This document shows, piece by piece, positions 47,385 through 60,700 of a DNA stretch of 64,000 bases; the stretch's first letter is position 1, and each line of letters opens with the position of its first letter. A program made the translations under genes and the position numbers. Under the pieces are notes generated by a model. The model worked only from the letters and a program-made list of their open reading frames with translations, made no database searches and had not been told where the DNA came from. The stretch is from Setophaga petechia (Eukaryota; Chordata; Aves; Passeriformes; Parulidae): the NCBI GenBank assembly GCA_024362935.1, contig JANCRA010000125.1, positions 744,001-808,000 on the forward strand, given 5' to 3'.

Positions 47385-47628
47385 CCAATCCCAGTTTTGT
47401 GCCGCTTCGTAGTTCGCCGTTCAGAAGCTGCCGCCGTCTCTTTTTCCCGGAGAAGGAGAAGACGCTTCTTGGCGCGAAGAATCTGGTGTCCTTACGCCGA
47501 TCGCGGCGTGCTCCGGAGAACAGCTACGGCCGAGAGACACCCGGAAGCGGCGCTTAAAGGCACAGTGCTCCGTCTCCTGGTCTTTAGCGTCTCCTGCCGG
47601 CTACACCTTAGCAAAAAGCTTTTTCATT
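47385..47628 (+). promoter_or_regulatory. CpG-island-like putative promoter, copy 8
   Basis: The CpG block 47397-47602 appears identical to copy 1. Confidence 0.48.
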
Positions 47629-47730
47629 ATGTCTCGCCAGGAGAAACTGTGTCTGTTCACAAAAAACCTCCCATCGTGCTCTAGAGGTTGCAGGCAGCTC
47701 TGCAGAGTGTTTTGCAACAAGAAAAAGTAA
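47629..47730 (+). CDS. Candidate 33-aa CX3CX3CX3C microprotein, copy 8
   Basis: Intact frame, same translation as 7853-7954. Confidence 0.22.
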   Translation: MSRQEKLCLFTKNLPSCSRGCRQLCRVFCNKKK

Positions 47731-48930
47731 CTTGTCCAAAAAAGCCATCAATTCGAATGTTCCTGGAAAGGGAAAATGCAGGAGAGCGGATAGGTACTGT
47801 TTTCTACCAGTTTGCAAGCTGGACACACAATCCCAGTGTTATACTACGATTGACTTTGCAGTGCACTGTAATAATTGCCTATTGTTACTACATCTAAGCC
47901 AATAGCGTTTGCATTATATCTCTTCAGGAGAAACTGTACCAGTTCAGAAAACAACTCTCATTTTTTCTACAAGTTGCACGGAGGTGTGCAGAGTGTTTTG
48001 CAAGAAGCAAAAGAAAGTTGTCCAAAACTGCTGCCATTCGAATAGTAATGCGAATGGAAAAGGCAGGAGAGTGGAAAGGTGCTGTTTTCTATCTGTTTGT
48101 AAGCTGCTTACACAATCCCAGAGTTGTGCAGCAATTAGTTTTTCAGTGCACTGTAGTAGGTGCCTCTTTTCACCTGCATCTAAGCAAATTGCTTTTTCCC
48201 CATGTCTCGCAAGGAGAAACTGAGCCAGTTCAGAAAACATCTCCCATCGAGTTCTAGAGATTGCAGGCAGGTGTGCAGAGTGTTTTGCAAGAAGCAAAAG
48301 AAAGTTGTCTAAAACGCCTTGCATTCAAATAGAAATGTGAATAGAAAAGGCAGGAGAAGGGAGAGGTACTGTTTTCTATCAGTTTGCAACCTGCTTACAC
48401 AATCTGCGTGTTGTGCAGCAATTAGCTTGCAGTGCACTGTAGTAGGTGCCTCTTTTCACCTATATCTAAGCAAATTGCTTTTTCCCCATGTCTTGCAAAG
48501 AGAAACTGAGCCAGTTCAGAAAATATCTCCCATCGACTTCTAGAGATTGCAGGCAGGTGTGCAGAGTGTTTTGCAAGAAGCCAAAGAAAGTTGTCTAAAA
48601 TTCTTTCCATTCGAATAGTAATGTGCATGGAAAAGGCAGGAAGAGTGGAAAGGTACTGTTTTCTATCACTTTGCAAGCTGGGCACACAATCCCAGTGTTG
48701 TGCATCTATTAGCTTTGCAGTGCACTGCAGTAACTGCCTGTGGTAACCTATATCTAAGCAAAAAGCTTTTTCACGATCTCTCACTAGGAGAAAATGTTCC
48801 TGCTCATTAAACAACTTCCATCGTGCTGTACAGGTTGCACAGAGGGCTGCAGAATGTTTTGCAGCAAGAAAAAGAAAGTTGTCTAAGACGCCTTCCTTTC
48901 AAGTATTAATGCGAAGGGAAAGGCAAGAGA

Positions 48931-51790
48931 GTGGGAAAGTACTATTTTCTAGCACTTTGAGAGCTGCTAACACAATCGCAGTGCTGTGTACCAATTAACT
49001 TGTCACTGCACTGCAGTAAGTGTTTCTTGTCACCTACATCTAAGCAAATAGCTTTTTCACTATGTCTCGCAAGGAGAAAACCTTCCTGCTCACTAAACAA
49101 CTTCCATCGTGTTGTAGATGTTGCACAGAGGGCTTCAGAGTGTTCTCTAACAAGAAAAAGAAAGTTGTCTAAGACGCCTTCCTTTCAAGTATTAATGTGA
49201 AGGGAAAGGCAAGAGAGTGGGAAAGTACTGTTTTCTAGCACTTTGCAAGCTGCTAAGACAGTACTAGTGCTGTGTAGCAGTTAGCTGTTCAGTGCACTGC
49301 AGTAAGTGTTTCTTGTCACCTACATCTAAGCAAAAAGCTTTTTCACTATGTCTCGCAAGGAGAAAACCTTCCTGCTCACTAAACAACTTCCATCGTGTTG
49401 TAGATGTTGCAGAGAGGGCTGCAGAGTTTTTTGACACAAGAAAAAGAAAGTTGTCTAAGATGCCTTCCTTTCAAGTATTAATGTGAAGGGAAAGGCAAGA
49501 GAGTGGGAAAGTACTGTTTTCTAGCACTTTGCAAGCTGCTAACACAATCGCAGTGCTGTGTAGCAGTTAGCTTTTCAGTGCACTGCAGTAAGAGTTTCTT
49601 GTCACCTACATCTAAGCAAATAGCTTTTTCACTATGTCTCGAAAGGAGAAAACCTTCTTGCTCACTAAACATCTCCTATCGTGTTCTAGAAGTTGCACAG
49701 GCGGCTGCAGTGTGTTTTGCAAAATGTAAAAGAAAGTTGTCTAAGACGCCTTCCTTTTAAGTATTAATGTGAAGGGAAAGGCAAGAGAGTGGGAAAGTAC
49801 TGTTTTCTAGCACTTTGCAGGCTGCTCACACAATCCCAGTTCTGTGTAGCAGTTAGCTTTTCAGTGCACTGCAGTAAGTGTTTCTTGTCACCTGCATCTA
49901 AGCAAATAGCTGTAGCACTCTGTCTAGCAAGGAGAAAACCTTCTTGCTCACTAAACATTTCCTATCGTGTTCTAGAAGTTGCACAGAGGGCTGCAGTGTG
50001 TTTTGCAGCAAGAAAAAGAAAGTTGTCTAAGACGCCTTCCTTTCAAGTATTAATGTGAAGGGAAAGGCAAGAGAGTGGGAAAGTACTGTTTTCTACCACT
50101 TTGCAAGCTGCTAACACAGTAATAGTGCTGTGTAGCAGTTAGCTGTTCAGTGCACTGCAGTAAGTGTTTCTTGTCACCTACATCTAAGCAAAAAGCGTTT
50201 TCACTATGTCTCGCAAGGAGAAAACCTTCTTGCTCACTAAACATCTCCTATCGTGTTCTAGAAGTTGCACAGAGGGCTGCAGTGTGTTTTGCAGCAAGAA
50301 AAAGAAAGTTGTCTAAGACGCCTTCCTTTCAAGTATTAATGTGAAGGGAAAGGCAAGAGAGTGGGAAAGTACTGTTTTCTAGCACTTTGCAAGCTGCTAA
50401 CACAATCCCAGTTCTGTGTAGCAATTAGCTGTTCAGTGCACTGCAGTAAGTGTTTCTTCATACCTACATCTGAGCAAATAGCTTTTTCACTTTCTTTCGC
50501 AAGGGGAAAACGTTGCTGCTCACTAAACAACTTCCATCGTGTTGTAGAAGTTGCACAGAGGGCTGCAGTGTGTTTTGCAAAATGTAAAAGAAAGTTGTCT
50601 AAGACGCCTTCCTTTTAAGTATTATTGTGAAGGGAAAGGCAAGAGAGTGGGAAAGTACTGTTTTCTAGCACTTTGCAGGCTGCTAACACAATCCCAGTTC
50701 TGTGTAGCAAATAGCTGTTCAGTGCACTGCAGTAAGTGTTTCTTGTCGCTTACATCTAAGCAAATAGCTTTTTCACTATGTCTCGCAAGGAGAAAACCTT
50801 CCTGCTCACTAAACAACTTCCATCGTGTTGTAGATGTTGCAGAGAGGGCAGCAGAGTTTTTTGACACAAGAAAAAGAAAGTTGTCTAAGATGCCTTCCTT
50901 TCAAGTATTAATGTGAAGGGAAAGGCAAGAGAGTGGGAAAGTACTGTTTTCTAGCACTTTGCAAGCTGCTAACACAGTACTAGTGCTGTGTAGCAGTTAG
51001 CTGTTCAGTGCACTGCAGTAAGTGTTTCTTGTCACCTACATCTAAGCAAAAAGCTTTATCACTATGTCTCGCAAGGAGAAAACCTTCCTGCTCACTAAAC
51101 AACTTCCATCCTGTTGTAGATGTTGCAGAGAGGGCAGCAGAGTTTTTTGACACAAGAAAAAGAAAGTTGTCTAAGACGCCTTCCTTTCAAGTATTAATGT
51201 GAAGGGAAAGGCAAGAGAGTGGGAAAGTACTGTTTTCTAGCACTTTGCAGGCTGCTAACACAATCGCAGTGCTGTGTAGCAGTTAGCTTTTCAGTGCACT
51301 GCAGTAAGTGTTTCTTGTCACCTACATCTAAGCAAATAGCTTTTTCACTATGTCTCGCAAGGAGAAAACCTTCCTGCTCACTAAACAACTTCCATCGTGT
51401 TGTAGATGTTGCACAGAGGGCTTCAGAGTGTTCTCTAACAAGAAAAAGAAAGTTGTCTAAGACGCCTTCCTTTCAAGTATTAATGTGAAGGGAAAGGCAA
51501 GAGAGTGGGAAAGTACTGTTTTCTAGCACTTTGCAAGCTGCTAAGACAGTACTAGTGCTGTGTAGCAGTTAGCTGTTCAGTGCACTGCAGTAAGTGTTTC
51601 TTGTCACCTACATCTAAGCAAATAGCTTTTTCACTATGTCTCGCAAGGAGAAAACCTTCCTGCTCACTAAACAACTTCCATCGTGTTCTAGAAGTTGCAC
51701 AGAGGGCTGCAGTGTGTTTTGACACAAGAAAAAGAAAGTTGTCTAAGACGCCTTCCTTTCAAGTATTAATGTGAAGGGAAAGGCAAGAGA
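48931..51790 (+). repeat. Ordinary satellite segment, exactly 10 units
   Basis: The 2860 bp are 10 units with no net indel. The unit ATG at 50206 opens a full 36-codon frame to 50316, the best ordinary-unit match in length to the diverged-unit frames. Confidence 0.92.
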
Positions 51791-51831
51791 GTGGGAAAGT
51801 ACTGTTTTCTAGCACTTTGCAAGCTGCTTAC

Positions 51832-52075
51832 CCAATCCCAGTTTTGTGCCGCTTCGTAGTTCGCCGTTCAGAAGCTGCCGCCGTCTCTTTTTCCCGGAGA
51901 AGGAGAAGACGCTTCTTGGCGCGAAGAATCTGGTGTCCTTACGCCGATCGCGGCGTGCTCCGGAGAACAGCTACGGCCGAGAGACACCCGGAAGCGGCGC
52001 TTAAAGGCACAGTGCTCCGTCTCCTGGTCTTTAGCGTCTCCTGCCGGCTACACCTTAGCAAAAAGCTTTTTCATT
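51832..52075 (+). promoter_or_regulatory. CpG-island-like putative promoter, copy 9
   Basis: The CpG block 51844-52049 appears identical to copy 1. Confidence 0.48.
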
Positions 52076-52177
52076 ATGTCTCGCCAGGAGAAACTGTGTC
52101 TGTTCACAAAAAACCTCCCATCGTGCTCTAGAGGTTGCAGGCAGCTCTGCAGAGTGTTTTGCAACAAGAAAAAGTAA
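52076..52177 (+). CDS. Candidate 33-aa CX3CX3CX3C microprotein, copy 9
   Basis: Intact frame, same translation as 7853-7954. Confidence 0.22.
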   Translation: MSRQEKLCLFTKNLPSCSRGCRQLCRVFCNKKK

Positions 52178-55100
52178 CTTGTCCAAAAAAGCCATCAATT
52201 CGAATGTTCCTGGAAAGGGAAAATGCAGGAGAGCGGATAGGTACTGTTTTCTACCAGTTTGCAAGCTGGACACACAATCCCAGTGTTATACTACGATTGA
52301 CTTTGCAGTGCACTGTAATAATTGCCTATTGTTACTACATCTAAGCCAATAGCGTTTGCATTATATCTCTTCAGGAGAAACTGTACCAGTTCAGAAAACA
52401 ACTCTCATTTTTTCTACAAGTTGCACGGAGGTGTGCAGAGTGTTTTGCAAGAAGCAAAAGAAAGTTGTCCAAAACTGCTGCCATTCGAATAGTAATGCGA
52501 ATGGAAAAGGCAGGAGAGTGGAAAGGTGCTGTTTTCTATCTGTTTGTAAGCTGCTTACACAATCCCAGAGTTGTGCAGCAATTAGTTTTTCAGTGCACTG
52601 TAGTAGGTGCCTCTTTTCACCTGCATCTAAGCAAATTGCTTTTTCCCCATGTCTCGCAAGGAGAAACTGAGCCAGTTCAGAAAACATCTCCCATCGAGTT
52701 CTAGAGATTGCAGGCAGGTGTGCAGAGTGTTTTGCAAGAAGCAAAAGAAAGTTGTCTAAAACGCCTTGCATTCCAATAGAAATGTGAATAGAAAAGGCAG
52801 GAGAAGGGAGAGGTACTGTTTTCTATCAGTTTGCAACCTGCTTACACAATCTGCGTGTTGTGCAGCAATTAGCTTGCAGTGCACTGTAGTAGGTGCCTCT
52901 TTTCACCTATATCTAAGCAAATTGCTTTTTCCCCATGTCTTGCAAAGAGAAACTGAGCCAGTTCAGAAAATATCTCCCATCGACTTCTAGAGATTGCAGG
53001 CAGGTGTGCAGAGTGTTTTGCAAGAAGCCAAAGAAAGTTGTCTAAAATTCTTTCCATTCGAATAGTAATGTGCATGGAAAAGGCAGGAAGAGTGGAAAGG
53101 TACTGTTTTCTATCACTTTGCAAGCTGGGCACACAATCCCAGTGTTGTGCATCTATTAGCTTTGCAGTGCACTGCAGTAACTGCCTGTGGTAACCTATAT
53201 CTAAGCAAAAAGCTTTCTCACGATCTCTCACTAGGAGAAAATGTTCCTGCTCATTAAACAACTTCCATCGTGCTGTACAGGTTGCACAGAGGGCTGCAGA
53301 ATGTTTTGCAGCAAGAAAAAGAAAGTTGTCTAAGACGCCTTCCTTTCAAGTATTAATGCGAAGGGAAAGGCAAGAGAGTGGGAAAGTACTATTTTCTAGC
53401 ACTTTGAGAGCTGCTAACACAATCGCAGTGCTGTGTACCAATTAACTTGTCACTGCACTGCAGTAAGTGTTTCTTGTCACCTACATCTAAGCAAATAGCT
53501 TTTTCACTATGTCTCGCAAGGAGAAAACCTTCCTGCTCACTAAACAACTTCCATCGTGTTGTAGATGTTGCAGAGAGGGCTGCAGAGTTTTTTGACACAA
53601 GAAAAAGAAAGTTGTCTAAGATGCCTTCCTTTCAAGTATTAATGTGAAGGGAAAGGCAAGAGAGTGGGAAAGTACTGTTTTCTAGCACTTTGCAAGCTGC
53701 TAACACAATCGCAGTGCTGTGTAGCAGTTAGCTTTTCAGTGCACAGCAGTAAGAGTTTCTTGTCACCTGCATCTAAGCAAATAGCTGTATCACTCTGTCT
53801 AGCAAGGAGAAAACCTTCTTGCTCACTAAACATTTCCTATCGTGTTCTAGAAGTTGCACAGAGGGCTGCAGTGTGTTTTGCAGCAAGAAAAAGAAAGTTG
53901 TCTCAGACGCCTTCCTTTCAAGTATTAATGTGAAGGGAAAGGCAAGAGAGTGGGAAAGTACTGTTTTCAAGCACTTTGCAAGCTGCTAACACAGTACTAG
54001 TGCTGTGTAGCAGTTAGCTGTTCAGTGCACTGCAGTAAGTGTTTCTTGTCACCTACATCTAAGCAAAAAGCTTTTTCACTATGTCTCGCAAGGAGAAAAC
54101 CTTCCTGCTCACTAAACAACTTCCATCGTGTTGTAGATGTTGCAGAGAGGGCTGCAGAGTTTTTTGACACAAGAAAAAGAAAGTTGTCTAAGATGCCTTC
54201 CTTTTAAGTATTAATGTGAAGGGAAAGGCAAGAGAGTGGGAAAGTACTATTTTCTAGCACTTTGCAAGCTGCTAACACAATCCCAGTGCTGTGTAGCAAT
54301 TAGCTTGTCAGTGCACGGCAGTAAGGGTTTCTTGTAACCTGCATCTAAGCAAATAGCTTTTTCACTATGTCTCGCAAGGAGAAAACCTTCCTGCTCACTA
54401 AACATTTCCTATCGTGGTCTAGAACTTGCACAGAGGGCTGCAGTGTGTTTTGACACAAGAAAAAGAAAGTTGTCTAAGACGCCTTCCTTTCAAGTATTAA
54501 TGTGAAGGGAAAGGCAAGAGAGTGGGAAAGTACTGTTTTCTAGCACTTTGCAAGCTGCTAAGACAGTACTAGTGCTGTGTAGCAGTTAGCTTTTCAGTGC
54601 AGTGCAGTAAGTGTTTCTTGTCACCTACATCTAAGCAAAAAGCTTTTTCACTATGTCTCGCAAGGAGAAAACCTTCCTGCTCACTAAACAACTTCCATCG
54701 TGTTGTAGATGTTGCAGAGAGGGCTGCAGAGTTTTTTGACACAAGAAAAAGAAAGTTGTCTAAGATGCCTTCCTTTCAAGTATTAATGTGAAGGGAAAGG
54801 CAAGAGAGTGGGAAAGTACTGTTTTCTAGCACTTTGCAAGCTGCTAACACAATATCAGTGCTGTGTAGCAGTTAGCTTTTCAGTGCACTGCAGTAAGTGT
54901 TTCTTGTCACCTACATCTAAGGAAATAGCTTTTTCACTATGTCTCGCAAGGAGAAAACCTTGTTGCTCACTAAACATCTCCTATCGTGTTCTAGAAGTTG
55001 CACAGAGGGCTGCGGTGTGTTTTGCAAAATGTAAAAGAAAGTTGTCTAAGACGCGTTCCTTTCAAGTATTAATGTGAAGGGAAAGGCAAGAGAGTGGGAA

Positions 55101-56138
55101 AGTACTATTTTCTAGCACTTTGCAAGCTGCTAACACTATCCCAGTGCTGTGTAGCAATTAGCTTAGTGCACGGCAGTAAGGGTTTCTTGTAACCTGCATC
55201 TAAGCAAATAGCTTTTTCACTATGTCTTCCAAGGAGAAAACCTTCCTGCTCACTAAACATTTCCTATCGTGTTCTAGAAGTTGCACAGAGGGCTGCAGTG
55301 TGTTTTGACACAAGAAAAAGAAAGTTGTCTAAGACGCCTTCCTTTCAAGTATTAATGTGAAGGGAAAGGCAAGAGAGTGGGAAAGTACTGTTTTCTACCA
55401 CTTTGCAAGCTGCTAACACAGTAATAGTGCTGTGTAGCAGTTAGCTGTTCAGTGCACTGCAGTAAGTGTTTCTTGTCACCTATATCTAAGCAAATAGCTT
55501 TTTCACTATGTCTCGCAAGGAGAAAGCCTTCCTGCTCACTAAACAACTTCCATCGTGTTGTAGATGTTGCAGAGAGGGCTGCAGAGTTTTTTGACACAAG
55601 AAAAAGAAAGTTGTCTAAGATGCCTTCCTTTCAAGTATTAATGTGAAGGGAAAGGCAAGAGAGTGGGAAAGTACTGTTTTCTAGCACTTTGCAGGCTGCT
55701 AACACAATCGCAGTGCTGTGTAGCAGTTAGCTTTTCAGTGCACTGCAGTAAGTGTTTCTTGTCACCTACATCTAAGCAAATAGCTTTTTCACTATGTCTC
55801 GCAAGGAGAAAACCTTCTTGCTCACTAAACATCTCCTATCGTGTTCTAGAAGTTGCACAGAGGGCTGCAGTGTGTTCTGTAACAAGAAAAAGAAAGTTGT
55901 CTAAGACGCCTTCCTTTCAAGTATTAATGGGAAGGGAAAGGCAAGAGAGTGGGAAAGTACTGTTTTCTAGCACTTTGCAAGCTGCTAACACAATCCCAGT
56001 TCTGTGTAGCAATTAGCTGTTCAGTGCACTGCAGTAAGGGTTTCTTCATACCTACATCTGAGCAAATAGCTTTTTCACTTTCTTTCGCAAGGGGAAAACG
56101 TTGCTGCTCACTAAACAACTTCCATCGTGTTGTAGAAG

Positions 56139-57713
56139 TTGCACAGAGGGCTGCAGTGTGTTTTGCAAAATGTAAAAGAAAGTTGTCTAAGACGCCTTCC
56201 TTTTAAGTATTATTGTGAAGGGAAAGGCAAGAGAGTGGGAAAGTACTGTTTTCTAGCACTTTGCAGGCTGCTAACACAATCCCAGTTCTGTGTAGCAAAT
56301 AGCTGTTCAGTGCACTGCAGTAAGTGTTTCTTGTCGCTTACATCTAAGCAAATAGCTTTTTCACTATGTCTCGAAAGGAGAAAACCTTCCTGCTCACTAA
56401 ACAACTTCCATCGTGTTGTAGATGTTGCAGAGAGGGCAGCAGAGTTTTTTGACACAAGAAAAAGAAAGTTGTCTAAGATGCCTTCCTTTCAAGTATTAAT
56501 GTGAAGGGAAAGGCAAGAGAGTGGGAAAGTACTGTTTTCTAGCACTTTGCAAGCTGCTAACACAGTACTAGTGCTGTGTAGCAGTTAGCTGTTCAGTGCA
56601 CTGCAGTAAGTGTTTCTTGTCACCTACATCTAAGCAAAAACCTTTATCACTATGTCTCGCAAGGAGAAAACCTTCCTGCTCACTAAACAACTTCCATCCT
56701 GTTGTAGATGTTGCAGAGAGGGCAGCAGAGTTTTTTGACACAAGAAAAAGAAAGTTGTCTAAGACGCCTTCCTTTCAAGTATTAATGTGAAGGGAAAGGC
56801 AAGAGAGTGGGAAAGTACTGTTTTCTAGCACTTTGCAAGCTGCTAACACAATACCCGTTCTGTGTAGCAGTTAGCTTTTCAGTGCACTGCAGTAAGTGTT
56901 TCTTGTCACCTACATCTAAGCAAATAGCTTTTTCACTATGTCTCGCAAGGAGAAAACCTTCCTGCTCACTAAACAACTTCCATCGTGTTGTAGATGTTGC
57001 ACAGAGGGCTTCAGAGTGTTCTCTAAGAAGAAAAAGAAAGTTGTCTAAGACGCCTTCCTTTCAAGTATTAATGTGAATGGAAAGGCGAGAGAGTGGGAAA
57101 GTACTGTTTTCTAGCACTTTGCAAGCTGCTAACACAATCGCAGTGCTGTGTACCAATTAACTTGTCACTGCACTGCACTAAGGGTTTCTTGTCACCTACA
57201 TCTAAGCAAAAAGCTTTGTCACTATGTCTCGCAAGGAGAAAACCTTCCTGCTCACTAAACAACTTCCATCTTGTTGTAGATGTTGCAGAGAGGGCTGCAG
57301 AGTTTTTTGACACAAGAAAAAGAAAGTTGTCTAAGATGCCTTCCTTTCAAGTATTAATGTGAAGGGAAAGGCAAGAGAGTGGGAAAGTACTGTTTTCTAG
57401 CACTTTGCAGGCTGCTAACACAATCCCAGTGCGGTGTACCAATGAACTTGTCACTGCACTGCAGTAAGGGTTTCTTGTCACCTATATCTAAGCAAAAAGC
57501 TTTTTCACTATGTCTCGCAAGGAGAAAACCTTCTTGCTCACTAAACATTTCCTATCGTGTTCTAGAAGTTGCACAGAGGGCTGCAGTGTGTTTTGACACA
57601 AGAAAAAGAAAGTTGTCTAAGACGCCTTCCTTTCAAGTATTAATGTGAAGGGAAAGGCAAGAGAGTGGGAAAGTACTGTTTTCTAGCACTTTGCAAGCTG
57701 CTAACACAGTAGT
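56139..57713 (+). repeat. Block repeated at 62426-64000 (6287-bp offset), first copy
   Basis: Unit order and private changes (AAAAACCTTTATCAC, AATACCCGTTCTG, GAATGGAAAGGCGAGAG, GTGCGGTGTACCAATGAAC) are all shared with 62426-64000. The offset is 22 units minus 5 bp. The second copy is cut by the window end, so the true length is unknown. Confidence 0.85.
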
Positions 57714-60700
57714 AGTGCTGTGTAGCAGTCAGCTTTTCAGTGCACTGCAGTAAGTGTTTCTTGTCACCTACATCTAAGCAAATAGCTTTTTCACTATGTC
57801 TCGCAAGGAGAAAACCTTCTTGCTCACTAAACATCTCCTATCGTGTTCTAGAAGTTGCACAGAGGGCTGCAGTGTGTTTTGCAAAATGTAAAAAAAAGTT
57901 GTCTAAGACGCCTTCCTTTTAAGTATTAATGTGAAGGGAAAGGCAAGAGAGTGGGAAAGTACTGTTTTCTAGCACTTTGCAGGCTGCTAACACAATCGCA
58001 GTGCTGTGTAGCAGTTAGCTTTTCAGTGCACTGCAGTAAGTGTTTCTTGTCACCTACATCTAAGCAAATAGCTTTTTCACTATGTCTCGCAAGGAGAAAA
58101 CCTTCTTGCTCACTAAACATCTCCTATCGTGTTCTAGAAGTTGCACAGAGGGCTGCAGTGTGTTCTGTAACAAGAAAAAGAAAGTTGTCTAAGACGCCTT
58201 CCTTTCAAGTATTAATGTGAAGGGAAAGGCAAGAGAGTGGGAAAGTACTATTTTCTAGCACTTTGCAAGCTGCTAACACAATCCCAGTGCTGTGTAGCAA
58301 TTAGCTTAGTGCACGGCAGTAAGGGTTTCTTGTAACCTGCATCTAAGCGAATAGCTTTTTCACTATGTCTCGCAAGGAGAAAACCTTCCTGCTCACTAAA
58401 CAACTTCCATCGTGTTGTAGATGTTGCAGAGAGGGCTGCAGAGTTTTTTGACACAAGAAAATAAAGTTGTCTAAGATGCCTTCCTTTCAAGTATTAATGT
58501 GAAGGGAAAGGCAAGAGAGTGGGAAAGTACTGTTTTCTAGCACTTTGCAGGCTGCTAACACAATCGCAGTGCTGTGTAGCAGTTAGCTTTTCAGTGCACT
58601 GCAGTAAGTGTTTCTTGTCACCTACATCTAAGCAAATTGCTTTTTCACTATGTCTCGCAAGGAGAAAACTTTCTTGCTCACTAAACATCTCCTATCGTGT
58701 TCTAGAAGTTGCACAGAGGGCTGCAGTGTGTTCTGTAACAAGAAAAAGAAAGTTGTCTAAGACGCCTTCCTTTCAAGTATTAATGTGAAGGGAAAGGCAA
58801 GAGAGTGGGAAAGTACTGTTTTCTAGCACTTTGCAAGCTGCTAACACAATCCCAGTTCAGTGTAGCAATTCGCTGTTCAGTGCACTGCAGTAAGTGTTTC
58901 TTGATACCTACATCTGAGCAAATAGCTTTTTCACTTTCTCTCGCAAGGGGAAAACGTTGCTGCTCACTAAACAACTTCCATCGTGTTGTAGAAGTTGCAC
59001 AGAGGGCTGCAGTGTGTTTTGCAAAATGTAAAAGAAAGTTGTCTAAGACGCCTTCCTTTTAAGTATTAATGTGAAGGGAAAGGCAAGAGAGTGGGAAAGT
59101 ACTGTTTTCTAGCACTTTGCAGGCTGCTAACACAATCCCAGTTCTGTGTAGCAAATAGCTGTTCAGTGCACTGCAGTAAGTGTTTCTTGTCACCTACATC
59201 TAAGCAAATAGCTTTTTCACTATGTCTCGCAAGGAGAAAACCTTCCTGCTCACTAAACAACTTCCATCGTGTTGTAGATGTTGCAGAGAGGGCAGCAGAG
59301 TTTTTTGACACAAGAAAAAGAAAGTTGTCTAAGATGCCTTCCTTTCAAGTATTAATGTGAAGGGAAAGGCAAGAGAGTGGGAAAGTACTGTTTTCTAGCA
59401 CTTTGCAAGCTGCTAACACAATCCCAGTGCTGTGTAGCAGTTAGCTGTTCAGTGCACTGCAGTAAGTGTTTCTTGTCACCTACATCTAAGCAAAAAGCTT
59501 TTTCACTATGTCTCGCAAGGAGAAAACCTTCCTGCTCACTAAACAACTTCCATCGTGTTGTAGATGTTGCAGAGAGGGCTGCAGAGTTTTTTGACACAAG
59601 AAAAAGAAAGTTGTCTAAGATGCCTTCCTTTCAAGTATTAATGTGAAGGGAAAGGCAAGAGAGTGGGAAAGTACTGTTTTCTAGCACTTTGCAAGCTGCT
59701 AACACAATATCAGTGCTGTGTAGCAGTTAGCTTTTCAGTGCACTGCAGTAAGTGTTTCTTGTCACCTACATCTAAGCAAATAGCTTTTTCACTATGTCTC
59801 GCAAGGAGAAAACCTTCTTGCTCACTAAACATCTCCTATCGTGTTCTAGAAGTTGCACAGACGGCTGCAGTGTGTTTTGCAATATGTAAAAGAAAGTTGT
59901 CTAACACGCCTTCCTTTCAAGTATTAATGTGAAGGGAAAGGCAAGAGAGTGGGAAAGTACTGTTTTCTAGCACTTTGCAGGCTGCTAACACAATCGCAGT
60001 GCTGTGTAGCAGTTAGCTTCTCAGTGCACTGCAGTAAGTGTTTCTTGTCACCTGCATCTAAGCAAATAGCTTTATCACCCTGTCTAGCAAGGAGAAAACC
60101 TTCTTGCTCACCAAATATTTCCTATCGTGTTCTAGAAGTTGCACAGCGGGCTGCAGTGTGTTTTGCAGCAAGAAAAAGAAAGTTGTCTAAGACGCCTTCC
60201 TTTCAAGTATTAATGTGAAGGGAAAGGCAAGAGAGTGGGAAAGTACTGTTTTCTAGCTCTTTGCAAGCTGCTAACACAATCCCAGTGCTGTATACCAATT
60301 AACTTGTCACTGCACTGCACTAAGGGTTTCTTGTCACCTGCATCTAAGCAAATAGCTTTTTCACTATGTCTCGAAAGGAGAAAACCTTCCTGCTCACTAA
60401 ACAACTTCCATCGTGTTGTAGATGTTGCATAGAGGGCTTCAGAGTTTTTTGACACAAGAAAAAGAAAGTTGTCTAAGATGCCTTCCTTTCAAGTATTAAT
60501 GTGAAGGGAAAGGCAAGAGAGTGGGAAAGTACTGTTTTCTAGCACTTTGCAGGCTGCTAACACAATCGCAGTGCTGTGTAGCAGTTAGCTTTTCAGTGCA
60601 CTGCAGTAAGTGTTTCTTGTCACCTACATCTAAGCAAATAGCTTTTTCACTATGTCTCGCAAGGAGAAAACCTTCTTGCTCACTAAACATCTCCTATCGT

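Larger units (their letters stand above)
47344..48930 (+). repeat. Higher-order module copy 8
   Basis: Complete 1,587-bp module, 4730 bp after copy 7. The match at that offset continues into the flanking array to about 49.5 kb. Confidence 0.92.
51791..53377 (+). repeat. Higher-order module copy 9 (last in window)
   Basis: Complete 1,587-bp module with private changes GCATTCCAATAG near 52770 and AAAGCTTTCTCACG near 53214. No further CpG-rich block follows in the remaining 10.6 kb. Confidence 0.92.
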
